Translations under genes and position numbers: made by a program
Shown here: positions 54,695 to 64,000 of the stretch, in pieces
Position numbering within the stretch: the first letter of the stretch is position 1
How the letters are laid out: each line of letters opens with the position of its first letter
Notes under the pieces: model-generated
Told to the model about the DNA's origin: nothing
What the model saw: the letters and a program-made list of their open reading frames with translations, nothing else
The model's database searches: none
From: Laspinema sp. D2d
GTDB lineage: Bacteria; Cyanobacteriota; Cyanobacteriia; Cyanobacteriales; Laspinemataceae
Length of the DNA stretch: 64,000 bases
Direction of reading: 5' to 3'
Assembly: GCF_025370755.1 (NCBI RefSeq)
Contig: NZ_JAMXFC010000005.1
Location: forward strand, 1 to 64,000

Positions 54695-56830
54695 CTATTT
54701 CCTCACCGTTACATTAGGATAAGTGATAACTTTACCATTGGTCTGTGAGGGAGGTAATTGCGGTTGGGGAGGGTTTGGATAGGATGTTTTACCATTGCCA
54801 TTGGTGGGTTCTTCTTTGAGTAAAACTTCCCGAATCAGGCGGGCTAACATTCTTTGGGCTAAGTCCCCGGCTATTTTTTGTCCCATGCGTTGGGTTTCAG
54901 GTTTGATGAGGAATGGAGCAAGTTTTTGGAGGAATTCGGTGGTATTAAATCCTTGGGTTTCTTGAAGGATACTCCAAATTCGTTTAATCCGTTCCATTTT
55001 CTCTTGGTCACCACTGGTTAGGGCTGGAGTCGGTTTATTTCCTTTCCACCCAACCCATTCTCGGAGAACAGAGGTAGCATTATTGAAGGCGTCACGGGAG
55101 AGATGATCTAGGCTTTTAACTAATTCTTCAACAAGGCGATCGCGGATGAATTCTCCCCGTTCTGAAAACAGAAATTCTAAGGCTTGATTTAATCCCTGGG
55201 AGAGGTCATAATCATCACTTTCTTTGGCATTTCTCAATAGGTTTTCTAATCGGTTCCACCGAAAGTCCCCATCTTTAAACAGCAGGTCTCTCAATGACCC
55301 ACGCAATTCGGGGGAGGGGTCGGTTAATAGGCGTTTAGCCACATAAGGATAGGCTTTACTCAGAACTTTAAAATTCGGATCAACATTAATCGCAATCCCT
55401 TCTAAAGTGACTAAGGAACGAATAATTAAGGCATAGTAGGCGGGGACCCGGAAGGGGTACTCGTACATGATTTCCGACAGTTGGTCGGTAATGCTCTTAA
55501 AGTTGAGTTCGGCGACACTGGCACCGAGGGCATTATTAAAGACGTTGGCTAAGGCCGGTATAATTGGGGTGAGATCGGTTTCTGGGGTGAGAAATTCGAG
55601 TTTGACGTAATCTTTAGCGAGTCCTTCAAAATCACGGTTAACGAGATGGACGACAGCTTGAATGAGTCCATATCGTTGGTAGGGTTTGACCTCACTCATC
55701 ATGCCGAAATCGAGATAGGCAAGTTTCCCATCTTCGGTGGCGAGGAGGTTGCCGGGGTGAGGGTCAGCATGGAAAAACCCATGTTCGAGCAATTGGCGCA
55801 AGGAACATTGAACGCCGACCTCAATCAGGTATTTGGCGTCGATACCTTGGGCGGTGAGGGCGGGGATTTGGGTGAGTTTGGTCCCATTGATCCACTCCAT
55901 TGTGAGAACTCGACGCCCGGTATATTTCCAGTATATTTTGGGGACGTAAATATCTTTGAGATGCCCGTAAAGTTGGGCAAAGCGTTCGGCGTTTTCTCCT
56001 TCTTTGTTGTAGTCCATTTCTTCATAGATACGAGTGCCGAACTCGTCCATGATGGCTACTAAGTCGCTGCGAACTTGTTTGACATTTTTTTGTACCCAGA
56101 TTGCCAGTTGCCGTAAGACATAGACATCGAGTCCCATGCTTTCAGCAAGTCCAGGGCGTTGGACTTTGATGGCGACGGTTTCGCCGGTTTTGAGTTTACC
56201 TTTGTAAACTTGGCCGAGGGAGGCGGCAGCTACGGGGTCTGGAGTGATTTCGGCATAGATGGCGGAGGGCCGATCGCCGAGTTCTTCTTCAATAAATTGG
56301 TAGGCAAGTTCGTTGGGAAAGGGAGGTAGCTGGTCCTGGAGTTTGGCGAGTTCTTCTAAATATAGGGGCGGCACTAGGTCGGGGCGGGTGGAGAGGGCCT
56401 GTCCGACTTTAATAAATGCTGGCCCTAATTTAGTCAGGGTAATTCGCAGTTTTTCGGCGCGTTTGCGTTCGTTTTGTTTGACGCGACCCCATTTCTTATC
56501 CCGCCAAATGCCAAAGGCGAGGGTGAGGAGGGGCCATAAAATGGCGAATCTACGCCCCCAGACTAGAAAGGGCCGATCGCGATAGAGTTCGGTGATGGCA
56601 ACGGGGTCGTACAAGAGAGCATTGCTGTCTGAGTACGGTGCACCGGATTTTAGGGGAACCAGTTCGGTGGAGGCGGAATCGATGTCCACCGTAACTGGTG
56701 GATAGTTGACCCGTTCAGGAAAGGGGGATAAACCGGGAGATTGTTCCAAAACGGTATCGGGCTGAAATTGGACGGAGGGAGGAGAAACGGTCTTTGTATC
56801 CATGTATTCGGGACCCACTGACGGAACCAT
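54695..56830 (-). CDS. ABC1/UbiB atypical kinase
   Basis: The 711-residue protein belongs to the ABC1/UbiB/COQ8 family of atypical kinases, which support prenylquinone biology at membranes. Seen are KLGPAFIKVGQALSTRPDLV (the KxGQ motif region), ASLGQVYKGKLKTGETVAIKVQ, and the nucleotide-binding HADPHPGNLLATEDGKLAYL with LDFGMM. It is longer than E. coli UbiB through a C-terminal extension (about 600-711) with a Pro-rich tail. An alternative start at residue 10 is possible. In cyanobacteria the family may affect plastoquinone or tocopherol; substrate not known. Confidence 0.9.
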   Translation of the reverse strand: MVPSVGPEYMDTKTVSPPSVQFQPDTVLEQSPGLSPFPERVNYPPVTVDIDSASTELVPLKSGAPYSDSNALLYDPVAITELYRDRPFLVWGRRFAILWPLLTLAFGIWRDKKWGRVKQNERKRAEKLRITLTKLGPAFIKVGQALSTRPDLVPPLYLEELAKLQDQLPPFPNELAYQFIEEELGDRPSAIYAEITPDPVAAASLGQVYKGKLKTGETVAIKVQRPGLAESMGLDVYVLRQLAIWVQKNVKQVRSDLVAIMDEFGTRIYEEMDYNKEGENAERFAQLYGHLKDIYVPKIYWKYTGRRVLTMEWINGTKLTQIPALTAQGIDAKYLIEVGVQCSLRQLLEHGFFHADPHPGNLLATEDGKLAYLDFGMMSEVKPYQRYGLIQAVVHLVNRDFEGLAKDYVKLEFLTPETDLTPIIPALANVFNNALGASVAELNFKSITDQLSEIMYEYPFRVPAYYALIIRSLVTLEGIAINVDPNFKVLSKAYPYVAKRLLTDPSPELRGSLRDLLFKDGDFRWNRLENLLRNAKESDDYDLSQGLNQALEFLFSERGEFIRDRLVEELVKSLDHLSRDAFNNATSVLREWVGWKGNKPTPALTSGDQEKMERIKRIWSILQETQGFNTTEFLQKLAPFLIKPETQRMGQKIAGDLAQRMLARLIREVLLKEEPTNGNGKTSYPNPPQPQLPPSQTNGKVITYPNVTVRK

Positions 56831-57073
56831 GTTAACTATTGTAACAATTCCGTCGCGGTCTGCTCAGAACTGCCTCGGGATCTAAGTCTGAGGGATGAGG
56901 AGATACCAGGGGCGATCGCCTGAAATCTTTCGGGGGTATAACGACGGAACGAAAGGGGAGATTCAAGAACGCACTGCACGGTTGTAGAGCATCCGATGGC
57001 AAGAACGCTAATCCCTATTCCGTCGAAACCCACTCACTCAAAAACAGGATGCCATTGTTTTATTGTTTTGCTT

Positions 57074-57916
57074 CTAATGTTCTGCCAGTTCCCAAGATTT
57101 CTTAGCTACCCACGATCCATCCCACTCGGCGTTAGGAGGTTCTTTGAGTAATCGCTGACAGCGCTTTAGATGCAAACGCGCTGCGCGATCGTGGCTATTG
57201 ATTTCCAAGACGGTGGCAAATTCTCCCATTGCGATCGCAAACTTGCGACTGAGATAATATTGCCGTCCCAGGTCATAGTGTTCCATCACCTTTTTACTCT
57301 CGTCGGAAATAGATTCTCCCTTGAGTCCAAGATATTGATAGAGGGCGACGGGGGGATAGTTCGATCGCATCCGAATTCGGTCCAGTTCTCGGGCCCAAAT
57401 TCGCTCCTCGCAGGCGCGATACGTGTTTTCTCCCAAGACAATATTGCAGCCATATTGATTGCTTACCCCTTGGAGAAGATTGCCCAGATTTACCCCATCG
57501 CCAACGGCGCTAAATTGCAGGGACTTATTTTCCGCAATATTATTGCTAATGGTCCAATCGGAATTAATCCCAATTCCCATCTGAATCACGGGTTGATTTT
57601 TCCCTTGGCGATGATGATTAAATTCATCCAGTTTTTTGTGCATGGCGATCGCCGTTTGCAATGCCATCCACCCATGATTTTCTAGGAACTGGGGTGCACC
57701 AAAAACGACAATCAGTCCATTGCCAATACAAGCCACTTCTATTTGCTGTTCGTGATTCTGCCTGTACTGATTTACCGCCTCCAGCATTGACTCAAAATAG
57801 TCTTGAAGCAGACTGGCGACCTCGGAGGCTTCTAAATTTTCCGTCAAGCTACTATAGCCGGAAATTTCAGAGAATAAGACTGAAACTTCTTGGCGATCGC
57901 CGCTAGGATTTACCAT
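57074..57916 (-). CDS. Degenerate class III adenylate/guanylate cyclase-like protein
   Basis: The 280-residue protein is an adenylate-cyclase-like domain (about 8-185) with a C-terminal tail homologous to that of the larger cyclase upstream. Catalytic residues are changed: the first metal aspartate is Glu17 (FSEIS instead of FSDIR), the second is Asn66 (CIGNGLI instead of YIGDAIM), the substrate lysine region lacks K, and the transition-state arginine is lost (VNLGNLLQG instead of VNLGSRLEG), although the Asn is retained. It is therefore probably catalytically inactive and may bind or regulate its neighbour, 122 bp upstream on the same strand. Both tails share FYLSR.FA.A..EF..VLE and WDG.W. 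Confidence 0.85.
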   Translation of the reverse strand: MVNPSGDRQEVSVLFSEISGYSSLTENLEASEVASLLQDYFESMLEAVNQYRQNHEQQIEVACIGNGLIVVFGAPQFLENHGWMALQTAIAMHKKLDEFNHHRQGKNQPVIQMGIGINSDWTISNNIAENKSLQFSAVGDGVNLGNLLQGVSNQYGCNIVLGENTYRACEERIWARELDRIRMRSNYPPVALYQYLGLKGESISDESKKVMEHYDLGRQYYLSRKFAIAMGEFATVLEINSHDRAARLHLKRCQRLLKEPPNAEWDGSWVAKKSWELAEH

Positions 57917-58037
57917 ATTCCATACACATTGTCAACTACCGATTCATTCTTTCTTCAAGCAATCAGGAGTAAGAACGATGCCAAAGCAGAATTCTGACTC
58001 CTGAATTCTAGGTTATACCCTTGTTCTGTTTAGGATA

Positions 58038-60710
58038 CTACTTTTCGGTGAGCTTCCAGACCCCATCCCAGTCATCCGGTGGGGGTTCCACCACAAAATG
58101 TTGACAGCGATCCATCTGTAAGGATGCCGCCTTATTATTCTTATCAAGTTCCAACACTTTACCAAACTCTTGGAGAGCTTTCGCAAATTGCCGAGACAGA
58201 TAAAACTCCCGTCCCTTCGTGTAGGATTCGATAAGTTGCAGATTGTGGTCAGAAATTGGGTCCGATCGCAATCCGACCAATTCATAAATTTTGACGGGTT
58301 CGCTTTTCCCTTTGACGGTAATAAAGTCCAACTCCCGAACATAAACCTTGTCTGCACAAGGATTATATGTTTTTTCACTAATTACGATATCAGTCCCATA
58401 CATTTTGCTCGTGCCTTCTAACCGAGACCCGAGGTTAACCCCATCTCCAATGGAAGTCAATTCCATCCGTTTGCTGGACCCGATATTCCCGCTGACCACT
58501 TCATCCGAATGGATCCCAATCCCGATACTCAGGGTTTGCTTACCCGCCGCTATGCGATGGTTGTTGAATTCAATTAACCGCCGCCGCATTTCCACCGCCG
58601 TCTGAACAGCACACCACGCATGGTCCTTGAGGGGGAGAGGCGACCCAAACACCGCCATGATGGCATCCCCAATATATTTATCCAGGGTCCCTTTGTACTG
58701 AAACACCGCATCGACCATCGACTCAAAATATTCATTGAGCATGATTACCACATCTTCTGCCTCCATCCCTTCGGTGAGGGTGGTGTAGCTGCGGATATCC
58801 GAGAACAAGACCGAAACTTCCTTACGCTTGCCGCCTAACCCCGTGTCTCCAGAAGCCAGTAACTGTTCGGCCACTTCCTGGGTCATGTAGCGATACATGG
58901 TGCTCTTGAGTCGTTTCTCATCGCTGATATCTTCCATGACCACCAGGGCACCATAAACATTGGTCCGGTCCGAGGCATCGGCAATGGAGTTAATCGACAA
59001 GTTAATACTGTGTTGCTCTTTGTCGTCTTTGGCAACCAGGGTTTGATCGGGATAATACTGCTGACGAGATTTATCATCTTTAGCGGTTAATGCCGCATCA
59101 AACCATTTAGAAAAGTCCCCATCTTTAATTTGGATCAAGTCCCGCACTGATTTACCTTCAATGCGATCGCTTAATTCCAGACCCAGCAATTGACGCGCAC
59201 TATCATTAGCGGCGATCGCATTTCCAGCCTTATCTGTGGAAATCACCCCATTGCTCAAGCTGCGCAAAATGTCCCGTTGCATTTGCTCTTGTTGCTTGAC
59301 CGTGGCAAAGAGTTTGGCATTTTGCAACGCCACTCCCGCTTGAGTATTAAACGCCTGCATAAATTCCTGATCGGACCGATTAAAACTGGCTTTCCAGCAA
59401 TCGGGGGCTTCCGGCCATTGGGTCGGTTCATAAGGGGGATGTTCCCCTTGTTTTTTCTTGTTCACCAACTGGGTCACCCCAATCAGTTCCCCATCGGCAT
59501 TGAACACCGGCATACACAATAAACTACAGGTCCGATAGCCGCTTTTTTGGTCTACCTGCTTACTCATTTCCGAATTGACATGATCGTATAAGTCAAAGGG
59601 GATATTCAGGGGTTCTCCGGTTTTTCCCACGGTCCCGGCATACCCGACCCCCATTGGAATGCGGATTTCCTTTAACTCTCCCCTAGGACCGATGGGGATC
59701 TTAGTCCAAAGGTCATTTTTATCCCTGTCAATCAGCCATAAGGTGCTGCGATCGGCGTTCATCAGTTGTTTCGCCTCGTCCATCACCTTTTTCAATGTTT
59801 CTTCCAGATCGAGGCTGCTCTTGCTTAAAGATTGGGTCGCTGCCATGAGCGCTGCTGCGGCGCGTTGCCGCTGAGTTGCTTTATAGAAAGACTTGGAGGA
59901 TTCGAGAATCAGGCGAATCGAGGGAGCAAATTCTTCAAAGACCCGCTCATCTTCTTCCGTAAAACCCTTGGCATTAATCCGTTCGGACAATTCTGCGTCC
60001 GCATCATGGATTTTTTTTAACTTATTGAGTAACTGAACCACCGCCACTAATGCCCCTTGTTCATTCAACAGCGGGAGACAGAGCATGGTATAGGTGCGGT
60101 AGCCAGTTTTCTTAAACTGTTCCTTGGCTGCACCCGATCGCGAATCATCAAAGAAATCAAAGGGGATATTAACAACTTTTTTAAACGTGGCGACTTCCCC
60201 AGCAATTCCCTTGTCTGCGGGAATCCTAATTTCTAAAGGCTTACCCCCAGCACCTTTGGCTATGATGGACCAGAGTTCGTTCTTTTCTTCATCTAATAAA
60301 AATATTGTAGTGCGGTCCGCGCCGAGGAGTTCCCCGGTTTTTAGGGTGATGGAACGCAACATTTCATCCAGAATCGAGTCAAACCCTTGGGCATCGAGGA
60401 GGCTGTCGAGCATCGACAGGGTTTGATTGACGACTTCGAGCTTCCCTTCCACATCTTTGACAACTTGGGTGAAGCTGTCTTTGTTGAGGGGGGCGAGAAA
60501 GCTGGTGAAAGTCCCCTTGGACTGCACTAAAGACCCCCCACCGCCACTGTTACTCGGATGGCTAGATTCGGGTTCGCTCACCGATGCAGATGTGGACCGT
60601 TGATGATCGGACTTTCCGCCATCAACGATTTGAGGGGTCACATCAATCACGGCACCAGCACTACTATTGTTATGGTCCCAAGCCTTTGGATTTGGAGATG
60701 CAGCTGTCAT
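58038..60710 (-). CDS. Class III adenylate cyclase with GAF-GAF-PAS input domains
   Basis: The 890-residue protein has a low-complexity N-terminus (1-75), two GAF domains (about 105-270 and 300-460, e.g. LLGADRTTIFLLDEEKNELW and LMNADRSTLWLIDRDKNDLW), a PAS domain (about 485-600) and a class III cyclase domain (about 625-815). The catalytic aspartates are Asp638 (FSDIR) and Asp682 (YIGDAIM), with K in LDKY and N/R in VNLGSRLEG, so it should make cAMP. This is the CyaB-type layout in which GAF domains bind cAMP. A degenerate homologue is encoded downstream. Confidence 0.92.
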   Translation of the reverse strand: MTAASPNPKAWDHNNSSAGAVIDVTPQIVDGGKSDHQRSTSASVSEPESSHPSNSGGGGSLVQSKGTFTSFLAPLNKDSFTQVVKDVEGKLEVVNQTLSMLDSLLDAQGFDSILDEMLRSITLKTGELLGADRTTIFLLDEEKNELWSIIAKGAGGKPLEIRIPADKGIAGEVATFKKVVNIPFDFFDDSRSGAAKEQFKKTGYRTYTMLCLPLLNEQGALVAVVQLLNKLKKIHDADAELSERINAKGFTEEDERVFEEFAPSIRLILESSKSFYKATQRQRAAAALMAATQSLSKSSLDLEETLKKVMDEAKQLMNADRSTLWLIDRDKNDLWTKIPIGPRGELKEIRIPMGVGYAGTVGKTGEPLNIPFDLYDHVNSEMSKQVDQKSGYRTCSLLCMPVFNADGELIGVTQLVNKKKQGEHPPYEPTQWPEAPDCWKASFNRSDQEFMQAFNTQAGVALQNAKLFATVKQQEQMQRDILRSLSNGVISTDKAGNAIAANDSARQLLGLELSDRIEGKSVRDLIQIKDGDFSKWFDAALTAKDDKSRQQYYPDQTLVAKDDKEQHSINLSINSIADASDRTNVYGALVVMEDISDEKRLKSTMYRYMTQEVAEQLLASGDTGLGGKRKEVSVLFSDIRSYTTLTEGMEAEDVVIMLNEYFESMVDAVFQYKGTLDKYIGDAIMAVFGSPLPLKDHAWCAVQTAVEMRRRLIEFNNHRIAAGKQTLSIGIGIHSDEVVSGNIGSSKRMELTSIGDGVNLGSRLEGTSKMYGTDIVISEKTYNPCADKVYVRELDFITVKGKSEPVKIYELVGLRSDPISDHNLQLIESYTKGREFYLSRQFAKALQEFGKVLELDKNNKAASLQMDRCQHFVVEPPPDDWDGVWKLTEK

Positions 60711-61402
60711 AAGATCTATAACTCTTTACTTCAGACCAGGAGTCAGCGAATTTCTTGGATTATGTGAGTGTCCTGCCGAGAACGCCGGATGGATTTGTTG
60801 TACAAAGCCTAGCAGCTCCGGTAACTATCTCTTTAAGTTTACTCTGTCCATAAATAATTAGACATTTGGGAATTAATTTGCGATCGCTTCATTTCAGCCC
60901 TCCTTGGGCGCTTTTTTGGGGTCCTCTGGAATGTCCGGATTGAGTTTGGACTGGAGTAAGAGAGAGAACGCTAAGGAGATTCTGACACTACCTGCTGAAA
61001 TTCAATGTGACCCTTTCTACTATTTTCACTTTTTTTCAAAAATTTTTGATAAACGTTCAATGGATGCTTGGGGTTGTATCAGGTTTGAGGGCAGTTTAAC
61101 CGATGGGATTGAACAGTCAGGGGATGGGTGAAAGCGCCTCGTTGTTGTAGCGTTTTTGACGAGCAATGGTGCTCTGGTCCAAAAGCGTTACTCGGTCCAA
61201 TGGTCAGCGGGTCATAACGTTTGAAATTCGCTTTTCTAGTTGTAACATTTTTTGGAAAATCGGGAGCCCTAATTTTCTACTTTTCAGGCGCTAGGCATGA
61301 CCGTTATCATTCCTAGAGGCCAGGGATTACAGACCGTTATCATATCCGGTTTCGTCGGCTTTTTTTCGAGCGGTCCAATTTGGTCTGAAAATCTAGGGGG
61401 AC
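60711..61402. other. 692-bp spacer between cyclase and recN
   Basis: No gene seen. The direct repeat GACCGTTATCAT occurs at 61299-61310 and 61332-61343. The cyclase promoter should lie near 60711-60900. No clear terminator for recN was found. Confidence 0.45.
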
Positions 61403-63214
61403 TTAAGAACTGGGGGTTTGGATTTGTCGGACGGAGGCGGCTTGGTTGAGCAGGGATTGGGCCCAGGCGATCGCCTCGGAGGCCCCTTGTCCTCCGGCCA
61501 GTTGCGCCAGTTCTTCTCGTCTTTGTTCCCGGTCAAGGGCCGTCACCCGGACTACGGTGCGTTCTTCCGGTGCAATAGGGGTAGGGGGGGTGGACCCGTT
61601 GCCCGGGGATTGGGCTGATTTGAGTTCAGGACCCGTTGTCTCGGGGGTTTCTTCAGCACTACCAATGACTTGTTTATTCACCCGAAAATGAAAGTCGGCC
61701 ATTGCTGCGACAATCGGTTGATGGGTGACAAATAATACCTGTTGACCCTGGGAGAGTTGGTGGAGTTTTTGGGCGATCGCCCCAGCAACTCGTCCCGAAA
61801 CTCCCGCATCAATTTCATCAAAAACCAGGGTAGCAGCACTATCCACCTGGACGAAACAGGATTGCAGGGCCAGCAAAAACCGGCTCATTTCCCCTCCGGA
61901 GGCGATTTCGGCTACAGGTTGCAAGGGTTCCCCGGGATTGGGACTAAACAGGAAAATAATCCGATCGCTGCCGGTACTGCTGGGCGTTACGGGTTCAATC
62001 TGAACCTGAAATTGGACATTATCCATCGCCAGGGGTTTGAGTTCATCGATTAGGCGTTGTTCTAGCCTTAAGGCAGCAGTGCGACGCAGATGGGTTAATT
62101 CTTCACAAGTTTGAATCAGTTCGCCTTGACGAGCTTGATAGAGGCGTTCTAGGACCTCGATGGCGCGATCGGCTTGGGTGAGTTCTTCCAGTTCCGCTTC
62201 GATGCGATGGAAGTAGGCGATCGCTGCACTCAGGTTTGGTCCATACTTGCGACAAATTTGCTTGAGTTGGGCAATCCGTTGTTCCACCTCCGCCAATCGG
62301 TCGGGATCGCCTTCTAAACTGGAACTGTAGCTACTCATCTGCCTTCCTGCTTCGATCGCCAAAGCTAAGGCATCATTGACCATCTCTAGGACCCCTTGTA
62401 GTTCCGGGTCATACGCCACCATATCCCGCAGGGTTTGTTCTACTTCTCCCAACAGGTCCGCCGCCGCCAAGGACCCATCATTTTGTTGATAGAGGGCTTG
62501 ATAAACGCGATCGCTTTGTTCCTGAAGTTCTACCACATGGGACAGGCGCTGCCGTTCCTGTTCCAGTTGATCTAATTCGTCCGCCTCGCTGAGATTGGCT
62601 TCCGAGAGTTCTTTGACTTGATAATCTAGTAAATCAATCCGTTGCAAGCGCTGTTGTTCCGATTGCCGACTATCTTCTAAAGCTTGTCGGGCGGCATTGG
62701 CTTCGGCATACTGGCTGACTACTGCTTGACGGACTGCCAGGACCTCGGGCCCGGCAAACGCATCTAGCCAATCGCGCTGACGTGCTGATTGTCCCAGTTG
62801 GACGGTTTGACCTTGGGCGGTGATTTCTACCAGGCGATCACGCAGTTGTTCCATGAGTTGCCGATTGACTAACACCCCATTTAACCGCGATCGGCTCCTC
62901 ATGGCCCCGCCTTTACCGAACACGAGTTCCCGACTCACCACGAGAAGCGTGCCGTCTAACAGCTCAATTTCTTGGTCTCGGACATAATTAGCCACCAGGG
63001 GTTCCAGTTCAAAGGTGGCCTCAATCAGCGATCGCCCGGTTCCTGTGCGGATAGCCCTTCCCGTACATTTGCCCCCCAACACAGCATCCAGAGCATCCAG
63101 AATAATTGATTTTCCCGCCCCCGTTTCCCCAGTTAGAACATTCAGACCCCTACCAAAGTCCAAATCTAAGCAGTCAATTAAGGCAAAATTTTCTATCCGC
63201 AGGGACAGCAACAT
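61403..63214 (-). CDS. recN: DNA repair protein RecN
   Basis: The 603-residue SMC-like ATPase acts in recombinational repair of double-strand breaks. Walker A TGETGAGKS is at 28-36, there are long coiled coils around an internal hinge-like region, and the C-terminal ABC signature SGGEMSRFLLAL and Walker B LVFDEIDAGVSG with FVTHQPIVA. A low-complexity insert rich in Pro, Ser and Glu (about residues 530-555, TPETTGPELKSAQ) interrupts the region after KQVIG; this is longer than usual. Transcribed alone. Confidence 0.94.
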   Translation of the reverse strand: MLLSLRIENFALIDCLDLDFGRGLNVLTGETGAGKSIILDALDAVLGGKCTGRAIRTGTGRSLIEATFELEPLVANYVRDQEIELLDGTLLVVSRELVFGKGGAMRSRSRLNGVLVNRQLMEQLRDRLVEITAQGQTVQLGQSARQRDWLDAFAGPEVLAVRQAVVSQYAEANAARQALEDSRQSEQQRLQRIDLLDYQVKELSEANLSEADELDQLEQERQRLSHVVELQEQSDRVYQALYQQNDGSLAAADLLGEVEQTLRDMVAYDPELQGVLEMVNDALALAIEAGRQMSSYSSSLEGDPDRLAEVEQRIAQLKQICRKYGPNLSAAIAYFHRIEAELEELTQADRAIEVLERLYQARQGELIQTCEELTHLRRTAALRLEQRLIDELKPLAMDNVQFQVQIEPVTPSSTGSDRIIFLFSPNPGEPLQPVAEIASGGEMSRFLLALQSCFVQVDSAATLVFDEIDAGVSGRVAGAIAQKLHQLSQGQQVLFVTHQPIVAAMADFHFRVNKQVIGSAEETPETTGPELKSAQSPGNGSTPPTPIAPEERTVVRVTALDREQRREELAQLAGGQGASEAIAWAQSLLNQAASVRQIQTPSS

Positions 63215-63447
63215 AGCAATTCTTATCCTTGTGGAACTATACAGGGGAAAAGCCCCGCCTTCTCAGGCAGGTCGGCGATCCAGTTAATTTCCAGGGTGTT
63301 GAGTACAATAGAAATATCCCAGATTGTTTGCTTGATGACAATCTTATCGCGAAAAATATTTAATACTGATGATAGAGGCTCAGTGCGAGAGCGTTTGGTT
63401 ACATTGATTTCACAGCGACACTTTAAAAAAATTCAATAGTTTTCTTT

Positions 63448-63639
63448 ATGGAATCCGGTAGTCCGTCTGCCCGGTCTTCTGAACCTGTTCCCCAAAATAC
63501 TTTATCCAATTTATTCGGCGGGGCGATCGCTTTACTCACGCTCTTGCTCCCCCTCCTGGCGATCGCGACCTTTTCTGCGAATCGTCTCCCCAATCTGCCG
63601 TCTCCCACATCTTATCCCCTCACCGGGGTGAGGCGATGA
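63448..63639 (+). CDS. Small membrane protein, 63 aa
   Basis: The frame has a polar, Ser/Pro-rich start and a single strong membrane helix (GGAIALLTLLLPLLAIATFS, about residues 24-43). No clear ribosome site precedes the ATG. It lies about 240 bp ahead of ppa. I do not recognise a family, and a chance frame cannot be excluded. Confidence 0.4.
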   Translation: MESGSPSARSSEPVPQNTLSNLFGGAIALLTLLLPLLAIATFSANRLPNLPSPTSYPLTGVRR

Positions 63640-63880
63640 TCCCAGAGCCTTGATATCCCCGGGACCAGAAACTGGGGTTTTGCGTCCTTACTTTGCTGCA
63701 AACCGATGGTTTGTGGGTTCAAGGTTTCTGGTACGATGGCTGACGGACTGTCATGGGGTGTTCAAGCGCGATCGCCAATCTGCGCGACCGCGTTTTACAC
63801 CCTAGGCTGATCCCAATTGAACCCTGCTGAATCGGCAAGATTCGGATAGGAAAACGACCCTCGCCATCCAAGGAGTTATT

Positions 63881-64000
63881 GTGGATTTAACGAAGATTCC
63901 CGCCCAACCGAAACCTGGTCTGATTAATGTCTTAATTGAAATCGCAGGCGGAAGCAAGAATAAGTATGAATTTGATAAAGAGTTAGGCGCTTTGGCTCTC
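63881..64000 (+). CDS. ppa: Inorganic pyrophosphatase, N-terminal part, cut by window end
   Basis: A GTG start with AAGGAG five bases upstream opens a frame reading [20 protein letters not shown] and then [18 protein letters not shown] before the window edge. This is the N-terminus of the soluble family I pyrophosphatase, with the conserved KYEFDKE containing Lys and Glu of the active site. It hydrolyses pyrophosphate. Only 40 codons lie in the window. It was missed by ATG-only searches. Confidence 0.93.
   Translation, partial: MDLTKIPAQPKPGLINVLIEIAGGSKNKYEFDKELGALAL

Overview
The window reads as cyanobacterial chromosome. The octamer GCGATCGC (HIP1) and its GCGATCG core occur throughout, inside and outside genes. 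Cyanobacterial marker genes are present: a photosynthetic NDH-1 subunit (NdhD), a HetZ-family protein, an Rre1/Ycf29-type regulator, a DUF928 protein and bacterial dynamins of the Nostoc type. HetZ and the many large signalling proteins suggest a filamentous organism, perhaps Oscillatoriales-like. Nothing here proves heterocyst formation. No rRNA, tRNA, CRISPR array, transposase or prophage was recognised.

Layout. 1-4.3 kb: a short tandem repeat cut by the window edge, a double-length phosphofructokinase, and a GDSL esterase with N-terminal repeats preceded by a 39-bp duplication of its translation start. 4.3-9.6 kb (minus): ndhD, aroQ, an untracked 45-aa protein, cinA and a WecA/MraY-type transferase. 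10.4-11.4 kb (plus): a small unknown and a short-chain dehydrogenase. 11.7-19.2 kb (minus): a block of three dynamin-like GTPases with a J-domain protein, a DUF559 protein and a coiled-coil membrane protein. 19.8-28.9 kb (minus): DUF928 protein, a very large TPS/CHAT protein, a CHASE2 histidine kinase and a receiver-histidine kinase.

29.9-40.9 kb holds sugar-to-acetate/formate metabolism: a glycolytic-type GAPDH and ATP-dependent PEP carboxykinase (minus), then pyruvate formate-lyase, its activase and an ADP-forming acetyl-CoA synthetase/GNAT fusion (plus). Together with the phosphofructokinase at the left end, these could carry dark anaerobic glycogen fermentation. The 1.5-kb pckA-pflB gap carries two strong plus-strand terminators and no gene, so an untranslated RNA or leader is possible.

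41-64 kb is mixed housekeeping: a VapC remnant, argF, a sodium:solute symporter, GNAT, an orphan adenine methyltransferase, larC, a Sua5/YciO protein, hetZ, a PHP phosphoesterase, a 37-aa membrane protein, an Rre1-like regulator, an FAD oxidoreductase, a UbiB/ABC1 kinase, a GAF-GAF-PAS adenylate cyclase with a catalytically degenerate partner, recN, and the first 40 codons of ppa running off the right edge.

The most promising candidates for an undescribed system are the dynamin block (11.7-19.2 kb) and the DUF928-TPS/CHAT-CHASE2 kinase operon (19.8-28.9 kb). The degenerate half of the phosphofructokinase and the degenerate cyclase are clear sequence-level oddities. Several starts were moved from TTG codons to downstream ATGs with better ribosome-binding sites, as noted in each entry.
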